Source: DATCHW01 sp963806045
GTDB taxonomy: Bacteria > Bacteroidota > Ignavibacteria > Tepidaquicellales > Tepidaquicellaceae
DNA length: 64,000 bases
Assembly: GCA_963806045.1 (NCBI GenBank)
Contig: CAWDWP010000001.1
Location: 1-64,000 of the forward strand
Direction of reading: 5' to 3'
In this document: in pieces, positions 27,986 to 36,611 of the stretch
How positions within the stretch are numbered: position 1 is the stretch's first letter
Layout of the letters: the number at the start of each line of letters is the position of its first letter
Notes under the pieces: model-generated
The model's database searches: none
Seen by the model: the letters and a program-made list of their open reading frames with translations, nothing else
Told to the model about the DNA's origin: nothing
Made by a program: the position numbers and the translations under genes

Positions 27986-30078
27986 ATGAGGTATTTCAAA
28001 CTATTTGTTTTATTTTTTATTCTGACAATTTCTTCTTCTTTATTTCGCACAGGTATCATATAATACTTATGTTGCGATCTATTATGAATCAGGTAAATAC
28101 CGATTCTGTATATAAATTTGAGCGTCAGCTATGTGGAGACACAGCCTGCGTTATAGGCGGTTCAACATATACAATTCCCTCGAGAAATTATGCAACACAG
28201 GGAAATATAAAAGCATCCCAATATATTTATGAAAGATTTCAAAGTTTCGGACTAACCCCGTGGTATCAGACAATTACAACCACCATGGTAAATGTTCTTG
28301 CAAAAAAAATCGGAAATAAATATCCGAATCAGTATGTGATAATTTGCGCACATTATGACGATATGCCTTCGGGAGCAACGGCTCCGGGTGCTGATGATAA
28401 TGCATCGGGAACAATAGCAGTGATAGAAGCAGCTCGTCTGCTCGCGAATGTTAATCTTCCTTATACTATACTTTTTGCGGCATGGGATGAGGAAGAAAGA
28501 GGACTCTATGGGAGCGAGGCATATGCGGATACTGCCTTTGCACACGGAGATTCAATTATAGCGGTTCTTAATTTTGATATGATTGCTTATGACGGAAACC
28601 AGGACGGGGCTCTTGATGTAAATACAAATTCTGCATCAACTCCGCTTGCAAATGATTTCGCTCAGATAGTCAGCCTTTATCAGCCAACGCTTGTTCCGCA
28701 GGTTACGACTTCTCTAAACGGAGGAAGCGACCACCAGTCTTTTCAGGCAGTGGGATATAAAGCTATTCTATCAATTGAAGATAATAGTGATTTCACTCCT
28801 TATTACCATACCGTTAACGATACCTGGGCTTCGCTTAATAAGCCATATTTCGTTAAAATGATTAAAGCCGGCATTGCGGCACTGGTAACTATTGCCGGAG
28901 ATTTCAAGATTACGATTCAGCATACTCCGATAAGCACTAGCCCGAACACAGGTCCACGGACTGCAAGTGCGGTTATTAAGTCATCTTATAAAATTGCGGG
29001 CGGAGTAAATCAGCCAAGATTATATTATAATGTTAACGGAGGTTCGTTCAATTACCTTAATCCATCATATGCGAATCTTGACACATTTAAATTTACAATT
29101 CCCGGACAAGTGATGAATACAACGGTGAAATATTATATTGCAGCGCAGGATTCTGCGGGTACTCTTGTTGCGACATTACCGGCAGGCGGTTCGGGAGTGA
29201 ATCCTCCGGGTACCACGGCTCCGCCGGACAAATTTGAATATCAGGTTGCAAATATTTATATCGTGACACTTGGCAATGGAAATATTTCATCAAGTTTCCC
29301 CTTCACCACCTATTGGATGGATGGCAGAACACAATATTTATACACAGGTGCTGAAATCAATATGCCGGGAAACTCATCAATTTCCCAGATAGGTTTTGAC
29401 GTTCTTACTGCTGACCCAGGACCGATGAATAGTTTTAAGGTCAGTTTCCAAAACACTACACTGACATCATTGACAGACTTTGTAACGACAGGCTGGACTA
29501 CTTGTTACAGCCCTTCGTCATACACCGTTCCCGGAACCGGTTGGCAAACGATAAATCTTTCATCCGGGTTTCAATATACAGGCGGAAATCTTCTTGTTGA
29601 AATTTGCTATAATAATTCTTCTTACACACAATTTTCAACCGTTAATTCTACTGCCGCACCGGGAATGTTCTGGGGAAGATATAGTGACTTGTCATCAGGT
29701 GACGGCTGTGCAACTACTACCTGGTCTCAAACAACCGCGCCTCCGGGAAGAGCAAATACAAGGCTTTCGCTTAGTCCGATTACCGGAATTGTGGGTAATG
29801 AAAACGGAGTTCCAAAATCATTTGAATTAAAACAAAATTATCCTAATCCATTCAATCCTGTTACAAAAATAAATTATTCCGTACCAAGAGCAGAATTTGT
29901 TACTATAAAAATATTTGATATACTTGGACGTGAAGTTTCAACTCTGGTTAACGGAAAACTTGAAGCAGGATATTACTCATTTGATTTTGATGCCTCTTCG
30001 CTTTCAAGCGGTGTATATTTGTACAAAATGAATGCCGGCAGTTTTGAAAAAACAATGAGAATGGTTGTTGTGAAATAA
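27986..30078 (+). CDS. Secreted M28 zinc peptidase with T9SS sorting domain, N-terminal frameshifts
   Basis: The peptidase-core frame runs from about 28069. The natural start is the ATG at 27986, whose signal peptide (RYFKLFVLFFILTISSSLF) is linked to it through two one-base insertions near 28046 and 28074. This reads SLFAQVSYNTYVRSIMNQ when repaired. The zinc ligands are in ICAHYDDMPSG, GADDNASGT, WDEEERGLYG, LNFDMIAYDG and GGSDHQSF, the full M28 set. A beta-rich region follows, and then the sorting domain (NYPNPFNPVTK to RMVVVK). It is probably an exported aminopeptidase at the cell surface. Genuine breakage cannot be excluded. Confidence 0.83.
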
Positions 30079-30114
30079 CGATCAGTTAGTAACTTATATA
30101 ATGTTATTTTTATT

Positions 30115-30141
30115 CGGGGAAACTTTGTTTCCCCGTTTTTT
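30115..30141 (+). terminator. Intrinsic terminator after the M28 gene
   Basis: CGGGGAAAC-TTT-GTTTCCCCG with a following T-run (30136-30141). Nine paired bases, a three-base loop and a T-tract: a textbook intrinsic terminator 36 bp after the stop. Confidence 0.88.
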
Positions 30142-30173
30142 ATTTGAATATTTTATTGTTAAATTAATATAAA

Positions 30174-30959
30174 GTGCTTAATCTGTTCAGTAAATATTTA
30201 TTATCTTTTATATTAATTGTTTTTCTTTGCGGTTGTAACGATATGCAAAAAGAAATAAACAACATTAAAAAAGACAAATTCAGCAAGACTATAACCCCTA
30301 TATATAGTACAAAAATCAGCAGACCTTTCACTATTTCACGGGGTGTAATTACGAAACTTCCCTCGGAAGAAAAAATAATTGCTCTCACGTTCGATGCCTG
30401 CGAAACAAAAACCCCTGTGACTTTTGACGAGGGCATACTTACCTATCTGATAAACGAAAAGATTCCTTTTACAATTTTTGTAAGCGGAAAATTTGCTAAA
30501 CACAATAGGGAGAGATTGAAAGAGTTAGCGGGGCTGGATTTTGTAGAAATTGAAAACCATTCAATGAATCATTTCCGGAATATGGAAAGATTACAGGATG
30601 AAAAAGTGAAAAGTGAAGTTCTTGAAAACGAAAAACTTTTATCGGAAATTACAGGAAAGAAAACAAAGTTTTTCCGATTTCCGGCAGGGAATTATAATCA
30701 GCGTGTGCTTGATGATGTGGAAAATCTCGGGTATAGAGTAGTTCACTGGCGGTTTCCATCGGGCGATCCCGCTAAAAATATATCCGTTAAAAAACTAGTG
30801 TCCTGGGTTATGTATAAAGTAAAGCCGGGCGATATTCTCATATTTCACATAAACGGCAGGGGTTATAGAACGGCGGAAGGGCTTCCTCTGATTGTAAAAC
30901 AACTAAGAGAGCAGGGATATGGGTTCGTAAAGCTTGACGATTATATTAAAATAAATTGA
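30174..30959 (+). CDS. Polysaccharide deacetylase (NodB-like) lipoprotein
   Basis: 261 aa from a GTG start. The N-terminus is lipoprotein-like (FSKYLLSFILIVFLCGC; Cys in the LCGC lipobox). NodB motifs are present: IALTFDACETKTP (motif 1, with Asp retained and the usual second Asp replaced by Ala), HSMNH (motif 2, metal-binding His pair), FRFPAGNY (motif 3) and DILIFHING (motif 5). The substrate is probably N-acetylated peptidoglycan or another glycan in the periplasm. The TFDA variant is shared by a known subgroup, so activity is not excluded. Confidence 0.83.
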   Translation: MLNLFSKYLLSFILIVFLCGCNDMQKEINNIKKDKFSKTITPIYSTKISRPFTISRGVITKLPSEEKIIALTFDACETKTPVTFDEGILTYLINEKIPFTIFVSGKFAKHNRERLKELAGLDFVEIENHSMNHFRNMERLQDEKVKSEVLENEKLLSEITGKKTKFFRFPAGNYNQRVLDDVENLGYRVVHWRFPSGDPAKNISVKKLVSWVMYKVKPGDILIFHINGRGYRTAEGLPLIVKQLREQGYGFVKLDDYIKIN

Positions 30960-30972
30960 GTCTTAAGATAAT

Positions 30973-31020
30973 GCAGAGTTCTCTGCCGAATAAAGTCGTC
31001 ATAGAGACTCTGCAAAAAAA
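30973..31020. repeat. GCAGAGT/GACTCTGC inverted repeat
   Basis: GCAGAGT (30973-30979) and GACTCTGC (31006-31013), followed by seven As. The GACTCTGC word recurs in the 43-bp tandem repeat at 44880-44990, so it is probably a dispersed family. It could act as a weak terminator between the deacetylase and the AbiE genes. Confidence 0.55.
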
Positions 31021-31088
31021 TTATGTTGATTTTTAAAAGACTATAATATAAGTTAAATATAAGAATATATCTGATATATGGCTTATAT

Positions 31089-31664
31089 ATGATAACAAAA
31101 GGATATTTGAATACGCTAATACGGAGTAAGAGAACCGTATTTACTTTCCAGGAAATGATGATGATCTGGAATGATATTTCTGTTCAGACAGCATTATCGA
31201 GGGTGCACTATTACGTGAAGAACAACCAGCTGTACCAAATCCGCAAGGGCATTTATTCAAAAGATAAGAATTACGATGTGTCTGAACTTGCGACTAAAAT
31301 TTTCAAACCGTCATATATTTCATTTGAGACGGTTCTCGGAATGGAGGGGGTTATTTTCCAGAAATATGATACTATTTTTTTGGCATCATACCAAACAAAA
31401 GAAATTTCCTGCGACTCTCATAAATTTGCTTTCAAAAAACTGAAGGATTCTATTCTCCTTAACAACACAGGTATTATCAATAAAGATGATATTATGATTG
31501 CAACAAAAGAACGGGCTTTCCTTGACGTAATATATCTGAACAAAGATTATTTCTTTGATAATTTACAACCCCTTGATTTCGACAAGGTTTTTAAATTAAT
31601 TGATATTTACGAAAACAAAAGGGTGGAAACAGATGTTAAGAAATTATTTGAGTCTAGCAAATAA
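31089..31664 (+). CDS. abiEi: AbiEi-like antitoxin (HTH repressor)
   Basis: 191 aa. The N-terminal winged-helix segment (KRTVFTFQEMMMIWNDIS; LSRVHYYVKNNQLYQIRKG) is followed by the antitoxin's C-terminal fold, with IFKPSYISFETVLGMEG. It overlaps the AbiEii-like toxin gene, the hallmark of a type IV AbiE module in which the antitoxin represses its own promoter. The gene starts about 129 bp after the deacetylase. No clear operator was identified upstream. Confidence 0.8.
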   Translation: MITKGYLNTLIRSKRTVFTFQEMMMIWNDISVQTALSRVHYYVKNNQLYQIRKGIYSKDKNYDVSELATKIFKPSYISFETVLGMEGVIFQKYDTIFLASYQTKEISCDSHKFAFKKLKDSILLNNTGIINKDDIMIATKERAFLDVIYLNKDYFFDNLQPLDFDKVFKLIDIYENKRVETDVKKLFESSK

Positions 31665-32349
31665 ATATATGACGGATTTAAAATTTCACAAACAAATTAT
31701 TGCAAGAATCCTCGGGGATATTTTTAAAGATAACGACTTATCGCAATCTCTTGGATTCAAAGGGGGAACTGCTGCTAATTTCTTTTATGATTTACCCAGG
31801 TTTTCGGTTGACCTTGATTTTGATTTGCTTAAATCAGGAATGTCGGATATAACTATTGATAAGATAACGTCTATCGTAACAAAATATGGTCAGGTAAAAG
31901 ATGTTTTCGAAAAGCGCTTCAATATTTTATTCGAGATTTCTTATTCTGCAAAATCTCAAAATATAAAAATTGAAATTAGTAAAAGAAATTTCGGTTCCGG
32001 CTATGAGGTTAAATATTTTTACGGAATACCAATCAAGGTAATGCTGCAGGAAGATATGTTTGCGAATAAGCTTGTTGCAATGTATGAGCGTGAATGCAAA
32101 ACCAACCGTGATATTTTTGATGTCTGGTATTTCCTGGATAAGAATTGGAATTTTAATAATGATATTATAAAGAAGCGAACAGAGTTGGATTATGCGATTC
32201 TGTTTAAAAAGTTAATAAAACAATTGGAAACTAAATCTGCCTCAAGAATTTTATCAGGGCTTGGGGATTTTCTTGATGAAGATATGAAAAAGTGGGTAAA
32301 AGTAAACTTAATAAGGGAAACAATATTTTTATTGAAGATTAAGCTTTGA
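31633..32349 (+). CDS. abiEii: AbiEii/AbiGii nucleotidyltransferase toxin
   Basis: 238 aa from the ATG at 31633. This start overlaps the antitoxin gene by 32 bp and fits better than more upstream non-ATG possibilities. The nucleotidyltransferase motif is FKGGTAANFFYDLPRFSVDL followed by DFD: a Gly-Gly-Thr loop, a basic residue and a D-x-D pair. A helical C-terminus follows. AbiE toxins restrict phage by modifying nucleic acid or nucleotide targets, often tRNAs. The frame is intact. Confidence 0.82.
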   Translation: MLRNYLSLANKYMTDLKFHKQIIARILGDIFKDNDLSQSLGFKGGTAANFFYDLPRFSVDLDFDLLKSGMSDITIDKITSIVTKYGQVKDVFEKRFNILFEISYSAKSQNIKIEISKRNFGSGYEVKYFYGIPIKVMLQEDMFANKLVAMYERECKTNRDIFDVWYFLDKNWNFNNDIIKKRTELDYAILFKKLIKQLETKSASRILSGLGDFLDEDMKKWVKVNLIRETIFLLKIKL

Positions 32350-32523
32350 AAATTAAGTAATACTAAAAAGTCTTCAAGACTTTTGTAGTATAAAGGCAGG
32401 GATATTTGTGAAAAAAATCTTATATTTTTTCCATTATTATCTTAATAGTATTTAATCGGGCTTTTTACTAATTTTTATAAACCTAAATCAAATATTCTTT
32501 TTGAAAATTAAATACGAAAAATT

Positions 32524-33456
32524 ATGGCACCAATATTATTAGTTATTCTCGCGTTTTTTGTTTTAATTTTATTTTTGAAGACTGCAAGAGTTGTACCCCA
32601 GAACACGGTTTTCATTATTGAAAGACTTGGTAAATATCGTGCAACACTTGAAGCTGGTTTTCATATTTTAATTCCTTTTATTGATAAAATTGCATATAAG
32701 CATACTTTAAAGGAAATGGTTATTGATGTGCCTCCGCAGATATGTATTACAAAAGATAATATTGCGGTTGAGGTTGATGGGATTTTATATATTCAGGTTA
32801 TAGACCCGGTAAAAGCATCTTACGGGATAACAAATTATTCCTTTGCTACCACTCAGCTTGCACAAACCACGATGAGAAGTGAAATTGGCAAGATTGAACT
32901 TGACAGAACATTCGAAGAAAGAGAAAAAATTAATACGGAAATTGTCGCCGCCGTAGATAAAGCATCTTCGCCATGGGGATTAAAGGTCAACCGTCACGAA
33001 ATAAAAAACATCACCCCCCCTGCAAGCATAAAAGATGCTATGGAAAAGCAAATGAGGGCAGAGCGTGAAAAACGTGCATTAATTGCAGAGTCCGAAGGTG
33101 ATAAGCAGGCAAAAATAAATCGTGCAGAAGGTGAAAAGCAGCAGGCGATTGCACTTTCCGAAGGTGAAAAAATGAAGAGAATAAACGAAGCTGAAGGACG
33201 CGGTCAGGAAATTGAAAGAGTTGCAAAGGCAACTGCAAACGGAATCAGGGAAATAGCATTAGCCATTAATGAAAAAGGCGGTTATGATGCTGTGAACCTG
33301 CGGATTGCCGAGTCATACCTGGGTGAATTCGGAAAACTTGCAAAAATAAATAACACTATGATTATTCCATCCGACCTTAGTGATGTTGCAAGTGTTGTTG
33401 CTTCCATCAGCAAGATATTTAATACAATGAGTACGTCAGGCAAGGCGGGAGCGTAA
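32524..33456 (+). CDS. Stomatin-like SPFH/Band 7 protein (paraslipin type)
   Basis: 310 aa. One N-terminal membrane anchor (APILLVILAFFVLILFL) is followed by the SPFH domain: VVPQNTVFIIERLGKYRATL and SYGITNYSFATTQLAQTT. A Glu/Ala-rich helix then carries AEREKRALIAESEGDKQ and later AEGEKQQAIALSEGEK. This is the paraslipin/QmcA pattern. It precedes an NfeD gene, the usual pairing, and the two probably form a membrane microdomain complex. A short gap separates the genes. Confidence 0.88.
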   Translation: MAPILLVILAFFVLILFLKTARVVPQNTVFIIERLGKYRATLEAGFHILIPFIDKIAYKHTLKEMVIDVPPQICITKDNIAVEVDGILYIQVIDPVKASYGITNYSFATTQLAQTTMRSEIGKIELDRTFEEREKINTEIVAAVDKASSPWGLKVNRHEIKNITPPASIKDAMEKQMRAEREKRALIAESEGDKQAKINRAEGEKQQAIALSEGEKMKRINEAEGRGQEIERVAKATANGIREIALAINEKGGYDAVNLRIAESYLGEFGKLAKINNTMIIPSDLSDVASVVASISKIFNTMSTSGKAGA

Positions 33457-33540
33457 TTTTTATTCTTTGATCTAAGAATATATTGATTTAAAATATTCCC
33501 ATATGCATATGGGTTTTGCAGAAATATTAAAATAAAAAAT

Positions 33541-34011
33541 ATGTTTGAGCATAGTACTTTAATTCTTATATGGTTTATTCTCGGAGTAGCTTTTTTTATA
33601 ATTGAAATGGTAATGCCGGGATTTGTGCTTATGTTTTTCGGAATAGGGGCATGGATAACGGCAATCCTGGTCTGGGCAGGTGTACTAAATTCCTTCCCTC
33701 TGCAAATAGTCGTATTTATTCTATCATCTGTCGTTACTCTTTTCCTTTTTAGGACAAAGCTCAGTAATTATTTCAAGGGCAGAATATCCGGAAAAGCAGA
33801 GCCGGAAGATATCCTCACGAGTGTCCGGGGTCAGAAAGCCGTAGTCAAAAAAGAAATCCTGCCGGGAGAAGTAGTGGGAAAAGTTGAATTCAACGGAACG
33901 CTATGGAATGCAGAAGCCGATGAACAAATTCCTGAAGGAACAGTGGTAGAAATTACGGAGAGAAAAAATCTTATCCTGAAAGTGAGACCAATTAAAAAGG
34001 GACAGGATTAA
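33541..34011 (+). CDS. NfeD-family membrane protein
   Basis: 156 aa. Three to four hydrophobic helices occupy the N-terminal half (LILIWFILGVAFFIIEMVMP; VLMFFGIGAWITAILVW; PLQIVVFILSSVVTLFLF). A C-terminal OB-fold-like domain follows, with GQKAVVKKEILPGEVVGKVE and WNAEADEQIPEGTVVEI. This is the short, protease-lacking NfeD class that partners paraslipins. The gene ends at a low-complexity GGACAGGATTAACAGGATAA repeat. Confidence 0.88.
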   Translation: MFEHSTLILIWFILGVAFFIIEMVMPGFVLMFFGIGAWITAILVWAGVLNSFPLQIVVFILSSVVTLFLFRTKLSNYFKGRISGKAEPEDILTSVRGQKAVVKKEILPGEVVGKVEFNGTLWNAEADEQIPEGTVVEITERKNLILKVRPIKKGQD

Positions 34012-34060
34012 CAGGATAAACAGGAGTTTGTTGAGTTTATTAAATTTGTTAAGTTTGGTT
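34000..34060. repeat. Degenerate ACAGGATTAAC repeat
   Basis: GGGACAGGATTAACAGGATAA overlaps the last codons of nfeD and is followed by GTTGAGTTTATTAAATTTGT words. It resembles dispersed low-complexity repeats found elsewhere in the window. Confidence 0.5.
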
Positions 34061-34076
34061 TGTGTAATAGATTAAT

Positions 34077-34349
34077 ATGAGTTTGAAGTTACTGAAATTA
34101 CCTTTGAAAATTATTGTAATTGTTATTGTACCATTAACTGTTCTCATTTTACTATATAATATCAATTACACTTCTGAAAAAGATACCGGTTCTATATGGA
34201 ACAATCTGATAAGTCTTCCATTCCGAATAAATTATAAAGTGCCCTCTGACTGCCGGTGCGATTTTACGAAAAATTTCGAGTACGTAAGTTCTTATCTTGA
34301 TTCCGTTAAAAAAGCTAAAAAGCTCGAACAGGGTAGGATACAATATTAA
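34077..34349 (+). CDS. Small membrane-anchored hypothetical protein
   Basis: 90 aa. An N-terminal hydrophobic segment (LPLKIIVIVIVPLTVLILLY) is followed by a polar domain with a CRC motif (PSDCRCDFTKNFEYV). No recognised family. The stop is followed, in the same frame, by an orphan fragment of a T9SS sorting domain that ends at 34445. The gene may be a truncated or chimeric product, but the N-terminus does not look like a secretion signal of the cargo genes. Confidence 0.45.
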   Translation: MSLKLLKLPLKIIVIVIVPLTVLILLYNINYTSEKDTGSIWNNLISLPFRINYKVPSDCRCDFTKNFEYVSSYLDSVKKAKKLEQGRIQY

Positions 34350-34445
34350 ACTCGAATAACCGGAAAGCTTTCCAGCGGGATTTATTTTTATAAATTAAAT
34401 GTTGATATTAATACCAACACTAAACGAATGATCTTATTAAAATAA
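34350..34445 (+). pseudogene. Orphan T9SS sorting-domain tail
   Basis: In frame after the stop of the small ORF at 34077, codons spell TRITGKLSSGIYFYKLNVD followed by INTNTKRMILLK and a TAA at 34443-34445. This matches only the last two strands of the sorting domain seen elsewhere (KLSSGVYFYKL ... KRMxLxK). The domain's start (NYPNPFNP) is absent. It is probably a degraded remnant of a cargo gene or of a C-terminal cassette. Confidence 0.65.
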
Positions 34446-34458
34446 ATCAAAAAGTTTT

Positions 34459-36150
34459 ATGAAAAAAGTAATTTTCGCAATTGCATTCATTCTTGTAATA
34501 GCGATATCCGGATTCGCTCAGGATTCGCACCGATTTTCAAGACCTCACGACACTTATCCAGAAAATGCACGGAACGACAGGGGCTTTTTATCTCCGGGTT
34601 ATTTTATACCATTACCATACCCCTATTTAAATTATAATATTTCTCTCGATACTTTCCCGCAAAACGAACCCTCGGTTAAGTTCAATGCTAAATTCCCTAA
34701 TAAAGTCGTGGCTGCCTGGCGTGATTTCAGCACGGGTGTATCGCCCGCCATCAGAAGGGTGGGTTTTAGTTACTCCACTAATGGCGGTACAACATGGTCA
34801 GCACCCTCATTACTGCCGGTGGTAGACCCAACGCATCCGAGAACAAGCGACCCTGCTGTCAGTTCTGATACTCTGGGAAATTTTTATATTGCTACTATTT
34901 CAATTGATATTTCAAACGGCAATGGGGTAATTATAGTTTACAAATCAACCGATGGCGGCGTCACTTTTCCTATTTCATCTATCGCACAGGGAAGCCCGAG
35001 CAATTACGAAGATAAAGAATGGATTGCGTGTGACCTAACCACGGGAAGCAGTACGTTTAAAAATAATTTATATATCAGCTGGACAAGATTCGGAACTCCT
35101 TCGGGAATTCTGCTTACAAAATCAACAAACGGCGGAATCAACTGGTCAACCCCTGTTACGGTTAGCACCGTAAGCGGTGTTCAGGGTTCGGAACCTGCAA
35201 TTGGTCCGAACGGCGAAGTTTATGTGGTTTATGTGGGCGGTAATGGTACGAACGATATAATATATTTTAACCGCTCTACAAACGGAGGAGCTACATTTAC
35301 GGCAAGTCAGAATATAGCACAAGGTGCTTCTCCAAACATTCCCATAACCAGCAGCGGAGTTACATTTCCTTCGATAGCAGTTGATAACTCCGGCGGACCG
35401 GGAAATGGAACTATATATGTAACCTGGTGTGATTCAAGGAATGGTGACCCCGATATATTTCTTATAAAATCCACTAACCAGGGAACTAACTGGTCGTCTC
35501 CTGTAAGGGTAAATAATGATGCTGTCAGTAATGGCAAACTTCAGTGCTGGCCCTGGATTTCATTAAACGAGCAGGGAAATCTTGCGATTCTCTTTTTTGA
35601 CTCACGCAATTCGACAAGCACAAGCACGATTGAAGCCTGGCTGGCACGTTCGACTGACGGCGGGGTAACTTTCATTAATGAAAAATTAAGCTCTACTCCT
35701 TTTACTGCAAACTGGCCTAATACAGATGTCCGGTTCGGTGATTATATAAACGTCGATTACAGGGGTTCAAGAATTGTGCCTGTCTGGACTGACCTGAGAG
35801 CCGGCGGAAACAATATGGATATTTATACGGCAATAATTGATTTATTGGTCGGCATAAAACCTGTAACAGAAATTACCCCTGATAAATATCAGTTAAGTCA
35901 GAATTATCCGAATCCATTTAATCCTGTAACAAAAATTAAATTTGATATAGCGGGGCACTCAGTAGGACAGACATTCCTGTCTGTCTACGATGTCACCGGT
36001 CGTGAGATACAGACACTTGTAAACGAAAAACTTAATCCGGGTAGTTATGAGGTATCATTCGATGGTAGCAAACTATCATCAGGGGTTTATTTTTACAGGT
36101 TGACCGCAGGTGACTTTTCAGAAACGAAAAAGATGTTGATGATAAAATAA
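34459..36150 (+). CDS. Secreted sialidase-like (BNR) protein with T9SS sorting domain
   Basis: 563 aa. The signal peptide (KKVIFAIAFILVIAISGFAQ) is followed by a sialidase-fold propeller with Asp-box repeats: FSYSTNGGTTWSAP, KSTDGGVTFP, TKSTNGGINWS, NRSTNGGATF, KSTNQGTNWS and RSTDGGVTFI. No sialidase active-site Arg triad was confirmed, so enzymatic activity is not claimed. The sorting domain (NYPNPFNPVTK to KKMLMIK) contains a palindromic insertion near 35962. It is probably a cell-surface protein that binds or processes carbohydrate. Confidence 0.84.
   Translation: MKKVIFAIAFILVIAISGFAQDSHRFSRPHDTYPENARNDRGFLSPGYFIPLPYPYLNYNISLDTFPQNEPSVKFNAKFPNKVVAAWRDFSTGVSPAIRRVGFSYSTNGGTTWSAPSLLPVVDPTHPRTSDPAVSSDTLGNFYIATISIDISNGNGVIIVYKSTDGGVTFPISSIAQGSPSNYEDKEWIACDLTTGSSTFKNNLYISWTRFGTPSGILLTKSTNGGINWSTPVTVSTVSGVQGSEPAIGPNGEVYVVYVGGNGTNDIIYFNRSTNGGATFTASQNIAQGASPNIPITSSGVTFPSIAVDNSGGPGNGTIYVTWCDSRNGDPDIFLIKSTNQGTNWSSPVRVNNDAVSNGKLQCWPWISLNEQGNLAILFFDSRNSTSTSTIEAWLARSTDGGVTFINEKLSSTPFTANWPNTDVRFGDYINVDYRGSRIVPVWTDLRAGGNNMDIYTAIIDLLVGIKPVTEITPDKYQLSQNYPNPFNPVTKIKFDIAGHSVGQTFLSVYDVTGREIQTLVNEKLNPGSYEVSFDGSKLSSGVYFYRLTAGDFSETKKMLMIK
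35962..35988. repeat. In-frame palindrome inside a sorting domain
   Basis: GTA-G-GACAGACA-TTCC-TGTCTGTC-TAC forms a hairpin. It lies between the first two strands of the T9SS sorting domain and encodes part of HSVGQTFLSVYD, two residues longer than the consensus. The position matches that of the unrelated palindrome at 4320-4339 in another cargo gene. Confidence 0.7.
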
Positions 36151-36224
36151 GGACATTTGTCATATCAATAATGACCATATGACTAATGCCCGTATAGTAA
36201 AAAAGTAAACAATTATAAATAAAT

Positions 36225-36260
36225 ATCCCTGCAAGGTGATTGCTTTGCAGGGATTTTTTT
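36225..36260 (+). terminator. Intrinsic terminator after the sialidase-like gene
   Basis: ATCCCTGCAA (36225-36234) pairs with TTGCAGGGAT (about 36245-36254), then a run of Ts. Ten paired bases and a T-tract about 75 bp after the stop. Confidence 0.85.
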
Positions 36261-36470
36261 TATACCTGATGAAAATTTTATCAATCACTCCAAACCCGGA
36301 ACATTTGTTTTTTACTTTTTAGCCGGGACCCTCAGCCTGTCCAGATGCATCCGTGAATTTGCCGGGAATGCCTAGAAAAATAAAAACCGGTACCCTATTT
36401 GAACATTATATCAATAATAATACAATAGCAATTTAAAATAAAAAAAATTAAATTTCATAGAGGTATTTAA

Positions 36471-36569
36471 ATGGGACTTTATTGGAAGTTAATAAATGGA
36501 GAGAATCAATTTTACTACTACGAGGTTAAAGAACTTATACTTTTTACAATTCAGGTTATATGGTTATGA
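36471..36569 (+). CDS. Possible 32-aa small ORF
   Basis: ATG at 36471 with GAGG about eight bases upstream, ending TGA 36567-36569. The product is aromatic-rich (WKLINGENQFYYYEVKEL). There is no homology to judge by, and it lies in the 460-bp spacer after a terminator and 42 bp before the next cargo gene. It could be a real small protein or chance. Otherwise the spacer (36261-36470) shows only AT-rich DNA. Confidence 0.25.
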   Translation: MGLYWKLINGENQFYYYEVKELILFTIQVIWL

Positions 36570-36611
36570 AGATGCTTTTCAATTTTAAAAAAGAACTAAA
36601 TATTCTTTAAT

